A stretch of DNA of 64,000 nt from positions 1,240,001 to 1,304,000 of the forward strand of contig CAWCSF010000010.1 of assembly GCA_963798195.1 (NCBI GenBank), given 5' to 3'. Both the position numbers and the translations under genes were made by a program. The notes under the pieces were generated by a model that ran no database searches, was not told the origin of the DNA, and saw only the letters and a program-made list of their open reading frames with translations. Every line of letters begins with the position of its first letter. Position 1 is the stretch's first letter. The stretch is from CAVSRC01 sp963798195. Its GTDB lineage: Bacteria > Pseudomonadota > Alphaproteobacteria > Rhizobiales > Kaistiaceae. Below, one piece after another: positions 26,137-35,832 of the stretch.

Positions 26137-26973
26137 CTACGCCGGCTTGTTCGCGGTTGCCTCCCGGGCAGCCTCTTCGCGGGCTCGGCGGCGCTCGACG
26201 ATGCGCACCGAAAGAATTGCGCCCTCGTAGAGAAGCAGCGTCGGCAGCGCCAGCCCGAACTGCGAGATGATGTCGGGCGGAGTCAGGACGGCAGCCGCGA
26301 CGAATGCCAGGACGATGGCGTAGCGACGGCCCTTCTTGAGCATGTCCGAATTGACGATGCCGATCCGCGCCAGCAGCGTCAGCACCACGGGCAACTGAAA
26401 CACCACGCCAAACGCCAGGATGAGGCTCGTGATCAGGCCGAGATATTCGTCCACCTTCGGCAGGAGTTCGATCGACGCCAAGCCGTCGCCGCCGGGCTGT
26501 TCCAGCGACAGGAAGAAGCGCATCGCCAGCGGCATCAGGATGAAAAACACCACCATCGCCCCCAGCGTGAACAGCACGGGCGTGGCGACCAGATACGGAA
26601 CGAACGACTGGCGCTCGTTCTTGTAGAGGCCCGGGGCCACGAACTTGTAGATTTGGATGGCGATGACCGGGAACGCGATGAACAGGGCCCCAAACAGCGC
26701 CACTTTCATCTGGGTGATGAAATATTCCTGAGGCGCCGTGTAGATCAGGCGCGGCACGTCACCGTGCGCGCCCGAGGCCCAAATGTAGGGAATTAGAAGG
26801 ATGTTGTAGATGTGCTTCGCGAAAATGAAGCAAACGATGAACGCGGCGAAGATCGCAAGCAGCGACCGGATCAACCGGCCGCGCAGTTCGATCAGGTGAT
26901 CGAGCAACGGCGCACGGCTCGCCTCGACCTCGTCCTCTTCCTTGGGCGCATCTGCGCCCGATTTGTCGGTCAC
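26137..26973 (-). CDS. tatC: Sec-independent protein translocase subunit TatC
   Basis: Polytopic core of the twin-arginine export channel that recognises the RR signal together with TatB. 278 residues: the N-terminal LLDHLIELRGRLIRSLLAIFAAF motif, the cytoplasmic-loop region with SGAHGDVPRLIYTAPQEYFITQMKVALF, and six hydrophobic segments ending in the TPPDIISQFGLALPTLLLYE motif. The start is GTG at 26973 overlapping the tatB stop, so translation is coupled. Confidence 0.98.
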   Translation of the reverse strand: MTDKSGADAPKEEDEVEASRAPLLDHLIELRGRLIRSLLAIFAAFIVCFIFAKHIYNILLIPYIWASGAHGDVPRLIYTAPQEYFITQMKVALFGALFIAFPVIAIQIYKFVAPGLYKNERQSFVPYLVATPVLFTLGAMVVFFILMPLAMRFFLSLEQPGGDGLASIELLPKVDEYLGLITSLILAFGVVFQLPVVLTLLARIGIVNSDMLKKGRRYAIVLAFVAAAVLTPPDIISQFGLALPTLLLYEGAILSVRIVERRRAREEAAREATANKPA

Positions 26974-27389
26974 GGCTTCGCCTCGGCCGCCGCGGCCGGT
27001 GGTACCGTGGCCGGCGCTTCAGTAGCAGGCGTCGTGGAAGAAGCGTCGGTAACGGCGGGCGTAGCCATGTCCGCAGCGGGTGCGCCCGTCGCCGGCGCGG
27101 CCGTCACGTCCATGCTCTTCTTGATCTCGTTGCCGGCCTTCGACATTTCCTTCTTCATGTCGCCGATCGGATCGATCTTGCCGATCGCCTCGACGTCCTT
27201 GCGCACGCTGTCGAGCTCGGCCTCCCGGACCGCCTCATTGAACTGACCCTGGAACTCGCGCGCCATGCGCTTCATCTTGCCGGTCCACTGCCCGACTGTG
27301 CGCATTGCACGCGGCAGGTCCTTCGGCCCGATGACGACGATCGCGACAACTGCGATCACCATAAGTTCGGTCCAACCGATGTCGAACAT
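26970..27389 (-). CDS. tatB: Sec-independent protein translocase subunit TatB
   Basis: 139-residue subunit with one N-terminal membrane helix (MFDIGWTELMVIAVVAIVVIGPKDLP), the F-G..E sequence and post-helix GPKDLPRAMR hinge of TatB, an amphipathic helix and an Ala/Pro/Thr-rich tail from about residue 95. It partners TatC in substrate recognition. tatA lies 71 bp upstream and tatC overlaps its end. Confidence 0.96.
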   Translation of the reverse strand: MFDIGWTELMVIAVVAIVVIGPKDLPRAMRTVGQWTGKMKRMAREFQGQFNEAVREAELDSVRKDVEAIGKIDPIGDMKKEMSKAGNEIKKSMDVTAAPATGAPAADMATPAVTDASSTTPATEAPATVPPAAAAEAKP

Positions 27390-27460
27390 GAATCAACGCT
27401 CTCGTCCGCCCGCGCAATCGGGCGGCAGGCAACTCAGCCGCGGCGCGGCGCCGGATCAGA

Positions 27461-27664
27461 TCAGACCTTGGACTTCTCTTCGACGGGCTTGCTCTCGATC
27501 GGCTTCGCAGTTGCCGTCTCATCGTCGTCGTCGGCGAGGCCCTTCTTGAAGCTCTTCACGCCCTTCGCGACATCACCCATCAGGTCAGAAATCTTGCCAC
27601 GCCCAAAGAGGAGCATGACCACCACGATCACGACCAGCCAGTGCCAAATGCTAAGACCACCCAT
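27461..27664 (-). CDS. tatA: Sec-independent protein translocase subunit TatA
   Basis: 67-residue pore-forming subunit. It starts MGGLSIWHWLVVIVVVMLLFGRGKI, with the conserved FGRGKISDLMGDVAKGVKSFKKG hinge and amphipathic helix, then an acidic and lysine-rich tail. First gene of tatABC; scpB lies 150 bp upstream, and a GC-rich inverted repeat (cggccc...gggccg, near 27700) in that gap is a weak hairpin without a T-run. Confidence 0.97.
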   Translation of the reverse strand: MGGLSIWHWLVVIVVVMLLFGRGKISDLMGDVAKGVKSFKKGLADDDDETATAKPIESKPVEEKSKV

Positions 27665-27814
27665 TGGTCCCTGTCTCCCGATTTACCTGCATCACGGCCC
27701 GTGCGGGCCGCTACGCTTGCCTATTGATGTAGGGGTTATCGGCCATGTTGGCAAATGAAGGATTTGGCCGGATTGCCTCCACCGGCGTCGGAGCCCGAGA
27801 TGCCGGATTTGGCG

Positions 27815-28513
27815 CTATTGGTCGACAGCGTCGCCGGAATCGCCGTCTTCGAGGGGGTCCTCGTCCTCGGCGAGCGCCTCGCCCGCCTGCGGTTCCGGCA
27901 TTGCAAAATTGGCGGGTACGCGGGAATCCAGCAGTCCGGCGGCCTTCAATTCCTCGGCACCGGGCAGGTCCGCAACGGTATCGAGCCCGAAATGGCTGAG
28001 GAACGCCTCGGTCACGCCGTAGGTTACCGGCCGTCCAGGGGCGCGGCGGCGGCCGCGCATACGGATCCAGCCGGTTTCTAGAAGCACATCGAGCGTACCC
28101 TTGCTGGTCGCGACACCGCGGATTTCCTCGATGTCGGCCCGGGTAACCGGCTGGTGGTAGGCGATAATCGCCAAAGTCTCGAGCGCGGCGCGGGAAAGAC
28201 GCCTCTGTTCCACCGCCTCGCGGCTCAGCAGGAACGACAGGTCGCCCGACGTGCGGAACATCCACTTGCCCGCCACCTGGGCGAGATTGACGCCACGGTC
28301 CGCGTAGAGCGCCTGCAGGTCGCGCAGCAGGCCGGCAACGTCGGTGCCCTCCGGGAGGCGGCCGGCGATCTCGGCGGCCGACAGCGGCTCGGCCGAGGCG
28401 AACAGCAGCGCCTCCATCATGCGCAAGTTGTGCCGGCGTTCCTCGGGTGTCTGGTTCATCGCGGTCGCATCGTTGTCGACGGCGATCGCCACGGCGGCGC
28501 TGGAATTAGCCAT
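27815..28513 (-). CDS. scpB: Segregation and condensation protein B
   Basis: Winged-helix subunit of the SMC-ScpAB condensin. 232 residues: RMMEALLFASAEPLSAAEIAGRLPEG at the start, then RLSRAALETLAIIAYHQPVTRADIEEIRGV, and TLDVLLETGWIRMRGRRRAPGRPVTYGVTEAFLSHFG, all hallmarks of ScpB. The C-terminal acidic tail is variable. Of two nearby ATG codons, 28513 has GGAG at seven bases and is preferred over 28519. The start overlaps the end of scpA by eight bases. Confidence 0.95.
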   Translation of the reverse strand: MANSSAAVAIAVDNDATAMNQTPEERRHNLRMMEALLFASAEPLSAAEIAGRLPEGTDVAGLLRDLQALYADRGVNLAQVAGKWMFRTSGDLSFLLSREAVEQRRLSRAALETLAIIAYHQPVTRADIEEIRGVATSKGTLDVLLETGWIRMRGRRRAPGRPVTYGVTEAFLSHFGLDTVADLPGAEELKAAGLLDSRVPANFAMPEPQAGEALAEDEDPLEDGDSGDAVDQ

Positions 28514-29339
28514 GTCCATTCTCCGGGGTGACGAGAGCGACCGTGGGGCCACGGTCGCGAACGTAGAGCGGCTGGAAATGCTCGGTCTGGCGCAATTCGA
28601 TCTTGCCCTCGCGGACAAGCTCCAGACTCGCGCCAAACGCGCTGGCCGTCACACTGCGCCGCATGCCCAGGGACGACAGGTAGGGCGAGAACAGGACCTC
28701 CATCGGCGTCCAGTCGGCGATCCGACCGACCATGCGGGTCAAGGCGTCGCGCGCATCCTGCAGCGACCAGACCTCCCGCGCCTGCATATGCACGACCGAC
28801 ACGACATTGTGCTGCCGCATCGCGGCATAGGCCGACAGCAGGTCGTAAAGCGTGCCCGTGTACTCGCCACGCTTGACCACTGCGACCGGCTCGGGGGCCG
28901 CACGCGCAAACACATCGCGACCAAGCCGGTTGCGGTTTGCGAGCCGATTGGCGGCCTCGCGCATCGCCTCCAGCCGCCTCAGCCGGAAGGCAAGTTCGGC
29001 GGCCAGTTCCTCGCCCGTCGGCTCGTCGCCGCCTTCCGCCTCCGGGAGCAGCAGGCGCGATTTGAGGTAGGCCAGCCACGCCGCCATGACGAGGTAGTCG
29101 GCGGCGAGTTCCAGACGCAGCGTGCGCGCCTGCTCGACGTATGTGAGATACTGCTCGGCAAGCGCCAGGATCGAGATACGGGTCAGATCGACCTTTTGGG
29201 TGCGCGCTAGCGCCAGCAGCAGGTCGAGCGGCCCCTCGAAGCCGTCGACATCGATCACGAGCGCCGGTTCGTTATCCGCGCGCTCGGCCGTCTCGTAGGC
29301 GGCCCATATCTTTTCCTGATCGCGTTCGTCGCCCGCCAT
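28506..29339 (-). CDS. scpA: Segregation and condensation protein A
   Basis: Kleisin subunit of the SMC-ScpAB complex. 277 residues beginning with an acidic leader, then FEGPLDLLLALARTQKVDLTRISILALAEQYL, the ScpA hallmark, and AADYLVMAAWLAYLKSRLLLP. The C-terminal winged-helix part reads SLELVREGKIELRQTEHFQPLYVR. The ATG at 29339 has TTGAGGA upstream; an in-frame TTG four codons earlier is less likely. It follows nagZ by eight bases and overlaps scpB. Confidence 0.95.
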   Translation of the reverse strand: MAGDERDQEKIWAAYETAERADNEPALVIDVDGFEGPLDLLLALARTQKVDLTRISILALAEQYLTYVEQARTLRLELAADYLVMAAWLAYLKSRLLLPEAEGGDEPTGEELAAELAFRLRRLEAMREAANRLANRNRLGRDVFARAAPEPVAVVKRGEYTGTLYDLLSAYAAMRQHNVVSVVHMQAREVWSLQDARDALTRMVGRIADWTPMEVLFSPYLSSLGMRRSVTASAFGASLELVREGKIELRQTEHFQPLYVRDRGPTVALVTPENGHG

Positions 29340-29347
29340 GGCCGTCC

Positions 29348-30382
29348 TCAACTCATAACCGGCCCGGCAACCCCGGCGAGGAGCGCGTCATATTCGTCGC
29401 GTGCTGACGCGCGGTTGAACGGCGCCGGTTCACGCCGCGCCCGTAGGGCACGGTTGGCGCGCTCACCCGAAAGTCCGGCGAGCACCGGCGCCGCGTCAGC
29501 AACCGCGCGCATCTCCTCGGTCCGACCATTGCAGTGAAGCACGAGATCGCACCCAGCGGCATAGATCGCCGCTGCTCTTTCACCGTAATCCCCAGAAAGT
29601 GCGTGCATCGACACGTCATCGCTCAACAGGAGGCCGTCAAAACCAATTCGTTTTCTAATGATATCCCGGATCACGGCTTGCGAGACGGTCGCAGGGCGGC
29701 TGGAGTCCACGGCGCTAAAGACTATGTGAGCGGTCATGGCCATGGGTAGGTCCGACAGTTCGGCAAACGGGACAAAGTCGCTCTCAGCCAGTGTCTGAAC
29801 ATCATCGGACACGACCGGGAGGCCCAGGTGACTGTCCGCTGTGGCTCGGCCATGCCCCGGGATGTGTTTCATCACGGGCAGGACACCGCCATCCATAAGC
29901 CCTTCAACAACCGCCCGCCCGAGCGCGGCGACACGCAGTGGGTCGGAGCCGAACGAACGGTCCCCGATCGCGTCCGTCGCACCGGGCGCCAGGACATCCA
30001 GGACTGGAACGCAATCGACGTCGATGCCAACATCGCGGAGATCGGCGGCTATCAGCCGGCCATGCAGCCAGGCGGCGCGCAGGCCTGCCTCATCGTCGGT
30101 CCCATGCAGCTTGCCGAGCAACTCTGCGGCACCGTACGCCGGCCAGTGTGGCGGCTTCAGGCGCCGAACGCGTCCGCCTTCCTGGTCGATGAGGATGGGA
30201 GCTTCCGCGTTGCCAACTGCATCCCGAAACGCTGCAACGAGATCGCGCAACGCATTCGGCTCGCGACAATTGCGCTGGAACAGGATGAGACCCCAGGGAC
30301 GCTCACCGGCAAAGAAGGCAGCTTCGTCGCCGCTAAGCCGTGTTCCAGCACAGCCGGATATGAAGGCCTTGGAAGCGGTCAC
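29348..30382 (-). CDS. nagZ: Beta-N-acetylhexosaminidase NagZ (family 3)
   Basis: Cytoplasmic glycosidase that removes GlcNAc from 1,6-anhydro-muropeptides in wall recycling. 344 residues with LILFQRNCREPNAL, LIDQEGGRVRRLKPPHWP, the GH3 motif KHIPGHGRATADSHLGLP that bears the histidine-aspartate acid/base pair, and LLSDDVSMHALSG with the nucleophile aspartate. I placed the start at GTG 30382, 31 bases after the SPOR gene; this gives the usual family length, while the reading frame itself extends far upstream without conservation. Confidence 0.95.
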   Translation of the reverse strand: MTASKAFISGCAGTRLSGDEAAFFAGERPWGLILFQRNCREPNALRDLVAAFRDAVGNAEAPILIDQEGGRVRRLKPPHWPAYGAAELLGKLHGTDDEAGLRAAWLHGRLIAADLRDVGIDVDCVPVLDVLAPGATDAIGDRSFGSDPLRVAALGRAVVEGLMDGGVLPVMKHIPGHGRATADSHLGLPVVSDDVQTLAESDFVPFAELSDLPMAMTAHIVFSAVDSSRPATVSQAVIRDIIRKRIGFDGLLLSDDVSMHALSGDYGERAAAIYAAGCDLVLHCNGRTEEMRAVADAAPVLAGLSGERANRALRARREPAPFNRASARDEYDALLAGVAGPVMS

Positions 30383-30413
30383 GTTGCACCGCCGCCCTTC
30401 AACCAGGCGCTGC

Positions 30414-32429
30414 TCAGCGTTGCGCCAGGATACAATCGCCGCCGGCGCTCTTAAGCGAGTCGCAAACCGACTGGGCATCGCCGGCCGCGAACGGACCCAC
30501 GCGCACGCGATAGTAAACACCACGATCGCCGAGGTCGGCACGCTGGATGTCCGGATTGTAGCCGCCGAGGACTGATTGGTAGCGCGCCTGCAAATCACGG
30601 AAGGTCGCGCGGGCAGCGTCTTCCGAGCGCTGCGACGACACCTGCACCATCATGCCGCCGGCCGTCACCGCCGCGCTCTGAGCCTGCTGAGCAGGAGCGG
30701 CCGCGCTGTTGGCGCCGCGCGTCAAGTCTATCGGTCCGTTGTCACTACGCGCCGCGACCTTGGGCGCGGGCGTCGGCGCCGGCTTGGGTACGGCCTTCGG
30801 AGCCGGCGGCTCGACCCGCGCGACCGGAGCCGCTTGCGTTCCGGCCGTGGCACCACTGTCGCCCGGGAGCGGTGTGATCGCCAATTCCTGACCGCTCTGT
30901 CCGCCAGCAATTGCGGCGGTGTCATCATCGGTCGCGACCGGCGGGATTTCCGGCACCGCAGGAGCTGCGGCCGCGGCATCCGTCGAGGCCGGCGCATCGC
31001 CCTCCTCCGGCACCGCGTCGCTGGCGACAATCGTGCCATCCGGCCGGACGACGACGGTTCGCACCTTGCGCGGGCCAATTGATTCCGCGGTATCCTCAGG
31101 GTTCATGGCGACATCGCTGGTGCCACCGTTTGCAACACCGCCATCGCCGGGTGTCTCAGGTGACGGGCCGCCTGGCAGGATGACCCGCGAAATCGGGTTA
31201 TCGTCGGCATTCGACCGAACCTGCCCGATCTGTTCGCTACCGGGCGTGACCAGCTTTGTATCCGCCGCCCCCGGTCCGGAACCGGAATCGACGCGGTCGT
31301 AGATGAGCTTGTTCTGCTGGTCCGCGTCAGTTGCCTCCGCCGGCTCCGGAGGCGCAACCTTGGTCGGAGATGCGTCTGCAGAGATGATTGGCGGCGTGGC
31401 ATTCTCGCTGTTACCAGGACGCAACATGAGCACCGCGAGCCCACCGATTAGGACCACGGCAAGAAGACCAATGACCGCGATGAGCGGACGCGGCACACCG
31501 TGGCGGGCCGGCGGCTCGCCGAGTTCGTCACTCAGATACGGGGGCACCGTCTCGTCGTCTTCGAAGCCCGGAACCGTGTCAAAGCCGTCCAGCGAAAATT
31601 CTTCGTCCTCGACCGTGCCATCTTGCGCGAACGGCAGGCCCTCGCCAAAGGCGGGCTCATCGTTGACGCCGGGCAAGACCGGCGGCGGCTGGCTGCCCGG
31701 CGGGGCGGCACGCGGCGGCGCAAAACGGCTGGCGACGCTCGCTTCCGTCTTGGGAGGGTCAGCTGGCTTGTCCCACCGCGACGGCTTGGCCACGTTTGCC
31801 ACGGTCGGCGCAAACATATCCCCCGGCTGTGGGGTCGCAGGCGAACGCGCGGCGGGCGATGTCGAGCGGAGTTGCAGATTGGCGATGTCTACCTGCTTGC
31901 CGCCTTGAGACGGCGGCGGCCCAGGTTGGGCACGCGGAGCGCTAACCGGAGCGCTTTGCTGCGGGTGCGGCTGAAGCGGCGGCCGGGCCGCCGTGCGCGG
32001 CGCGTGGTCTGAAGCCGGCAGCGGTGCGGGATCCGGCTGGCGCGGCCTTGGAGGCGGCGCGGCGGACATTGCTGGCGGCGGCACCTCCTCCGGTTCGAGC
32101 CTGGGCGATCCGAAAGACGGCTGCGGCGCGTTCACGGCTTCCTTCACTGCGGCGAAGGAGGACTGCAGGTCGCTCAGCAATTCAGCTTCGAGATCGCCAA
32201 GCATATCTGGCTCAGGTGCCGACGCTTTGGCGGGCATGGCTGCTGCAGACGGCGGCGCCTTCGCTCGCGGCTGAGGAGTCGCAGTAGCAGCGCCACCACC
32301 TCGACCCGACACGATGCGCGCAAGTTCGAACAACGGATCATCCGCCGCAGCCTGTTCCGGCCGGGCTTCAGAACCCTTGCGATCAGTCATCGGCCTTACG
32401 GAGATTTTCGGTTCGTACCGATCCGCCAT
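30414..32429 (-). CDS. SPOR domain-containing membrane protein
   Basis: 671-residue bitopic inner-membrane protein. A long Pro/Ala-rich cytoplasmic part contains the DDPLFELARIV motif that I recall from rhizobial SPOR proteins near residue 31. One membrane helix lies at about 315-336 (PLIAVIGLLAVVLIGGLAVLML), followed by a low-complexity periplasmic linker and a SPOR domain at about 590-671 (VQVSSQRSEDAARATFRDLQ ... YYRVRVGPF). SPOR binds denuded glycan at the division septum, so a cell-division role is likely. It sits between argS and nagZ, a standard alphaproteobacterial order. The ATG at 32429 is the first after the argS stop. Confidence 0.92.
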   Translation of the reverse strand: MADRYEPKISVRPMTDRKGSEARPEQAAADDPLFELARIVSGRGGGAATATPQPRAKAPPSAAAMPAKASAPEPDMLGDLEAELLSDLQSSFAAVKEAVNAPQPSFGSPRLEPEEVPPPAMSAAPPPRPRQPDPAPLPASDHAPRTAARPPLQPHPQQSAPVSAPRAQPGPPPSQGGKQVDIANLQLRSTSPAARSPATPQPGDMFAPTVANVAKPSRWDKPADPPKTEASVASRFAPPRAAPPGSQPPPVLPGVNDEPAFGEGLPFAQDGTVEDEEFSLDGFDTVPGFEDDETVPPYLSDELGEPPARHGVPRPLIAVIGLLAVVLIGGLAVLMLRPGNSENATPPIISADASPTKVAPPEPAEATDADQQNKLIYDRVDSGSGPGAADTKLVTPGSEQIGQVRSNADDNPISRVILPGGPSPETPGDGGVANGGTSDVAMNPEDTAESIGPRKVRTVVVRPDGTIVASDAVPEEGDAPASTDAAAAAPAVPEIPPVATDDDTAAIAGGQSGQELAITPLPGDSGATAGTQAAPVARVEPPAPKAVPKPAPTPAPKVAARSDNGPIDLTRGANSAAAPAQQAQSAAVTAGGMMVQVSSQRSEDAARATFRDLQARYQSVLGGYNPDIQRADLGDRGVYYRVRVGPFAAGDAQSVCDSLKSAGGDCILAQR

Positions 32430-32478
32430 GCTGCCTGCAAACCCCGCGCTAAACCCCAACCCGGAACGTCCGGAGCAG

Positions 32479-34239
32479 TCACCGCATTTCCTCGGGGGCA
32501 CTCACCCCAAGAATAAACAATCCAGACGACAACACCAGTTTTATGGCGTGAATGAGTGCAAGACGCGCCATCGTCTCCTGAGCATTGGCGGCGTTGATAA
32601 ACCGCAATTGCGGCAACTCCTTGCCACGGTTCCAGTGGCCATGAAACTCGGACGCGAGGTCGTGCAGGTAGAACGCTACCCGGTGCGGTTCATGGGCGTT
32701 CGCCGCGGCTTCGATCACCCGCGGATACTCCGATAAACGGCGAATTATCGCCATTTCGCCGGTATCGGTCAGAAGCTCGAGCGAAGCCGCACCGAGCGTC
32801 TCGCGATCAAGCGCGATATCCGGAATCTCGGCGGCCGCTTGCCTGAATACCGAGCAAGTACGCGCATGGGCATATTGAACGTAGAAGACGGGATTGTCTT
32901 TTGACTGCTCGGTAACTTTTTCAAAGTCGAAATCGAGCGGTGCGTCGTTCTTGCGAAAGATCATCATAAAACGAATCGGGTCGCGGCCGACTTCTTCGAC
33001 CACATCACGGAGCGTAACGAACTCCCCCGACCGCTTCGACATCTTCACCGGCTCGCCGGCCCGCAGAAGCCGGACGAGTTGGCAAATCAAGATGTCGATC
33101 GATCCCTCGCCGCCGGTGATCGCCTTCACCGCCGCGTTCATGCGCCGGACGTAACCCCCGTGGTCGGCGCCGAGCACGTCGATCATGTCGAGAAAGCCGC
33201 GCCGGTATTTGTCGTAGTGGTACGCGATGTCCGAAGCGAAATAGGTGTAGCTACCGTCGGACTTCTTCAGCGCCCGGTCGACATCGTCGCCGAACTCTGT
33301 GGCGCGAAAGAGAGTCTGCTCGCGATCCTCCCAGTCCTCGGGGACCTGCCCCTTCGGCGGCGGCAGGCGTCCCTCATAGATCAGACCCTTGCCCGCCAGC
33401 CAGTCGATCGCTTCCGCCACCCGATCGCGGGTGCCATCGTTCAGCGAGCGCTCGGAGAAGAACACGTCGTGCTTGATGCCGAGTTCGGCGAGATCGATGC
33501 GGATGAGCGCCATCATCGCTTCGATGGTCGCGGCGCGGACCGTCGGCAGCCACTCGGCTTCATCCTGCTGAAGCAGCGTGTCGCCGAATTTTTCGACGAG
33601 GTTGGCGCCCACCGGCTTCAGGTAGTCGCCGGGGTAAAGACCCTCCGGAATGGTGCCGATGTCCTGCCCCAGCGCCTCGCGGTAGCGCAGGTAGACCGAG
33701 CGCGCGAGCACGTCGACCTGCGCGCCGGCATCGTTGATGTAGTACTCGCGGGTCACGTCGAATCCGGCGAAGGCAAGCAGCGAAGCGAGCGCGTCGCCGA
33801 ACACCGCGCCACGGGTATGGCCGACATGCATCGGCCCCGTCGGATTGGCGGAAACGTACTCGACGTTCACCTTGGTGCCTTGGCCAAGATCGCTCTTGCC
33901 GTACTCCGCGCCGTCCGCAATCAGGCTGCGCAGAGCTTTGTGCCAGTATCCTAACCGCAGGCGAAGATTGATGAATCCCGGCCCGGCGACTTCGGCGGCA
34001 TCGACGTCGGGATCCTCTGCGAGGCGGGCGGCGATGCGGGTGGCGAGGTCGCGCGGTTTCATGCCGAGCGGCTTGGCCAGCAGCATGGCGGCATTGCTGG
34101 CGAGATCGCCGTGAGAGGGGTCACGGGGCGGCTCGACGACGATGCGGTCGAGGCCAACGTCGATTCCCGATTGTTTCTCTGAAACAATCGCTTCTGCCGC
34201 GTTCTTGACGCGCTGTGTGAAGTCCTGGAAGACGTTCAT
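32479..34239 (-). CDS. argS: Arginine--tRNA ligase
   Basis: Class I synthetase of 586 residues. The HIGH-type motif is in SANPTGPMHVGHTRGAVFG, the KMSKS-type in PVKMSKRSGEFVTLRDVV, and the C-terminal DALR anticodon-binding domain starts near NPVFYVQYAHARTCSVFRQA. Length and order are typical. It begins the run argS-SPOR-nagZ-scpA-scpB-tatABC-serS-surE-pcm. Confidence 0.98.
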   Translation of the reverse strand: MNVFQDFTQRVKNAAEAIVSEKQSGIDVGLDRIVVEPPRDPSHGDLASNAAMLLAKPLGMKPRDLATRIAARLAEDPDVDAAEVAGPGFINLRLRLGYWHKALRSLIADGAEYGKSDLGQGTKVNVEYVSANPTGPMHVGHTRGAVFGDALASLLAFAGFDVTREYYINDAGAQVDVLARSVYLRYREALGQDIGTIPEGLYPGDYLKPVGANLVEKFGDTLLQQDEAEWLPTVRAATIEAMMALIRIDLAELGIKHDVFFSERSLNDGTRDRVAEAIDWLAGKGLIYEGRLPPPKGQVPEDWEDREQTLFRATEFGDDVDRALKKSDGSYTYFASDIAYHYDKYRRGFLDMIDVLGADHGGYVRRMNAAVKAITGGEGSIDILICQLVRLLRAGEPVKMSKRSGEFVTLRDVVEEVGRDPIRFMMIFRKNDAPLDFDFEKVTEQSKDNPVFYVQYAHARTCSVFRQAAAEIPDIALDRETLGAASLELLTDTGEMAIIRRLSEYPRVIEAAANAHEPHRVAFYLHDLASEFHGHWNRGKELPQLRFINAANAQETMARLALIHAIKLVLSSGLFILGVSAPEEMR

Positions 34240-34368
34240 AGGGCCACGGAAAACCGATGTCTCGGAAGGCTGCGGGGCCTATCCCAATTCCCATTCGCCG
34301 TCAAACAAACGGCGGGAATCGACCGCGGGATGGCCGCGGGGAATTGGCGGGACGACGCCGAACTCGCA

Positions 34369-35583
34369 TTACAGCGAGCCTATGTCCTCGCCGAACTGCT
34401 GCCTGTACGCCTCGATGGCGTAGCGATCTGTCATTCCCGCCAGGAAATCGGCGACGCGACGCGCACGGGATGCTGCATCGTCGTCCGGTGGCGGCCGCCA
34501 GGCCTCGGGCATCGTATCCGGGCGATCGAAATACAGACCGAAGAGACGTCGCAGCACCGTCTCGGCCTTTTCCATCACGTCCATCACCTGCTGGTGGCGA
34601 TAAACGTTCTGCTTGAGCATGATCTTGATCGCCCGGTCGGCCTCAGCCATGGCCGGCGAGAAGGCGATGACCTCCTGCCCCGCCTTGCGGATGGCATCGG
34701 CGGAATCCGGATAGAGCGCCTCCAGGCGGCGCCGGCTCTCGGCGGTCACGTCGGCGATCATGGCCGAGATCAGCCGGCGGATCAGCTCCGCATTGGCGCG
34801 CTCGGCGGCGAGTTCCGGATAATCACGGGAGATGCCGGAAAGGATGCCGCCGAGCAGCTCGTTCTCAGCAAGGCTCTCGCGGGTCAGCAGGCCGGCACGG
34901 AGCCCATCGTCGATGTCGTGGGCGTCATAGGCGATATCGTCGGCGATTGCCGCTGCCTGCGCCTCAGGACCGGCGTGGGTGGAGAGCCACAAGTCATGGA
35001 GCGCGGCGTATTCCCGGATGGCATAGGGGAGTTCTCTCCGGGCAAAGCGACCGGTCGGCGTGCCGGCGGCGTCGGTGAGCGGACCGTTGTGCTTGACCAG
35101 ACCTTCCAGCGTTTCCCATGTCAGGTTGAGCCCGTCGAAACGCGGGTACCGGCGCTCCAGCCTGGTGACGACGCGGACGCTCTGCGCGTTGTGATCGAAG
35201 CCGCCATAATCGGCCAAGGCGGCGTCCAGGGCGCGCTCCCCGGCATGACCAAAGGGCGGATGGCCAAGGTCATGGGCCAGCGCCAACGCCTCCGCCAGAT
35301 CCTCGTCCAGCCCCAGTGTGCGGGCCAGCGCCCGCGATATCTGGGAGACTTCCAGCGTGTGGGTCAGCCGCGTCCGGTAGTGGTCGCCTTCATCGTAGAG
35401 GAAGACCTGCGTCTTCTCCTTCAGACGGCGAAACGCGGTGGAATGGATAACCCGGTCCCGATCGCGCTCAAACTCCGTCCGATTGGAGCTTGGAATCTCA
35501 GGATATAGCCGTCCGCGGCTCAGCGCCGGGTTCGAGGCGTACCGCGCCCGGCCCTGCGACCCCGTGGAGGTTGCATTTGACAT
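34369..35583 (-). CDS. dgt: Deoxyguanosinetriphosphate triphosphohydrolase-like protein
   Basis: HD-domain dNTP triphosphohydrolase of 404 residues that cuts dNTPs to nucleoside and triphosphate. The metal site residues are in THTLEVSQISRALART, ALAHDLGHPPFGHAGE (HD pair) and FDHNAQSVRVV, and a further aspartate in DDIAYDAHDIDDG. The start of the protein (SRGRLYPEIPSSNRTEFERDRDRVIHSTAFRRLKEKTQVF) is the type 2 dGTPase signature. Encoded upstream of argS as in most relatives and divergent from erpA. Confidence 0.95.
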   Translation of the reverse strand: MSNATSTGSQGRARYASNPALSRGRLYPEIPSSNRTEFERDRDRVIHSTAFRRLKEKTQVFLYDEGDHYRTRLTHTLEVSQISRALARTLGLDEDLAEALALAHDLGHPPFGHAGERALDAALADYGGFDHNAQSVRVVTRLERRYPRFDGLNLTWETLEGLVKHNGPLTDAAGTPTGRFARRELPYAIREYAALHDLWLSTHAGPEAQAAAIADDIAYDAHDIDDGLRAGLLTRESLAENELLGGILSGISRDYPELAAERANAELIRRLISAMIADVTAESRRRLEALYPDSADAIRKAGQEVIAFSPAMAEADRAIKIMLKQNVYRHQQVMDVMEKAETVLRRLFGLYFDRPDTMPEAWRPPPDDDAASRARRVADFLAGMTDRYAIEAYRQQFGEDIGSL

Positions 35584-35754
35584 CAGGGGAACCGGCGATT
35601 GCGGGAACTGGACACGGCCTCAAACATAGTAATCGCGGAGTATCATGTCGCGAAGACCGCAGAATTGCGGGCAATCGCTGCCGACGACGTCTCGGACAAG
35701 CGCAAATTTGTCTTGTAGTGCATGAGCTTGCAGCTTTGTGATGCCCCCACGGCA

Positions 35755-35783
35755 TTGACTCAACAAGGCCCAATCCATAACTA
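35755..35783 (+). promoter_or_regulatory. Candidate sigma-70 promoter for erpA
   Basis: TTGACT at 35755-35760 and TAACTA at 35778-35783 are separated by exactly 17 bp, a good match to housekeeping -35 and -10 elements. A transcript starting near 35791 would have a leader of about 40 bases before the ATG at 35833. Confidence 0.6.
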
Positions 35784-35832
35784 TAGAGCCAGTAAGTATC
35801 GGTTAAAACAGCGGTTTTTCGCCACTTTTACC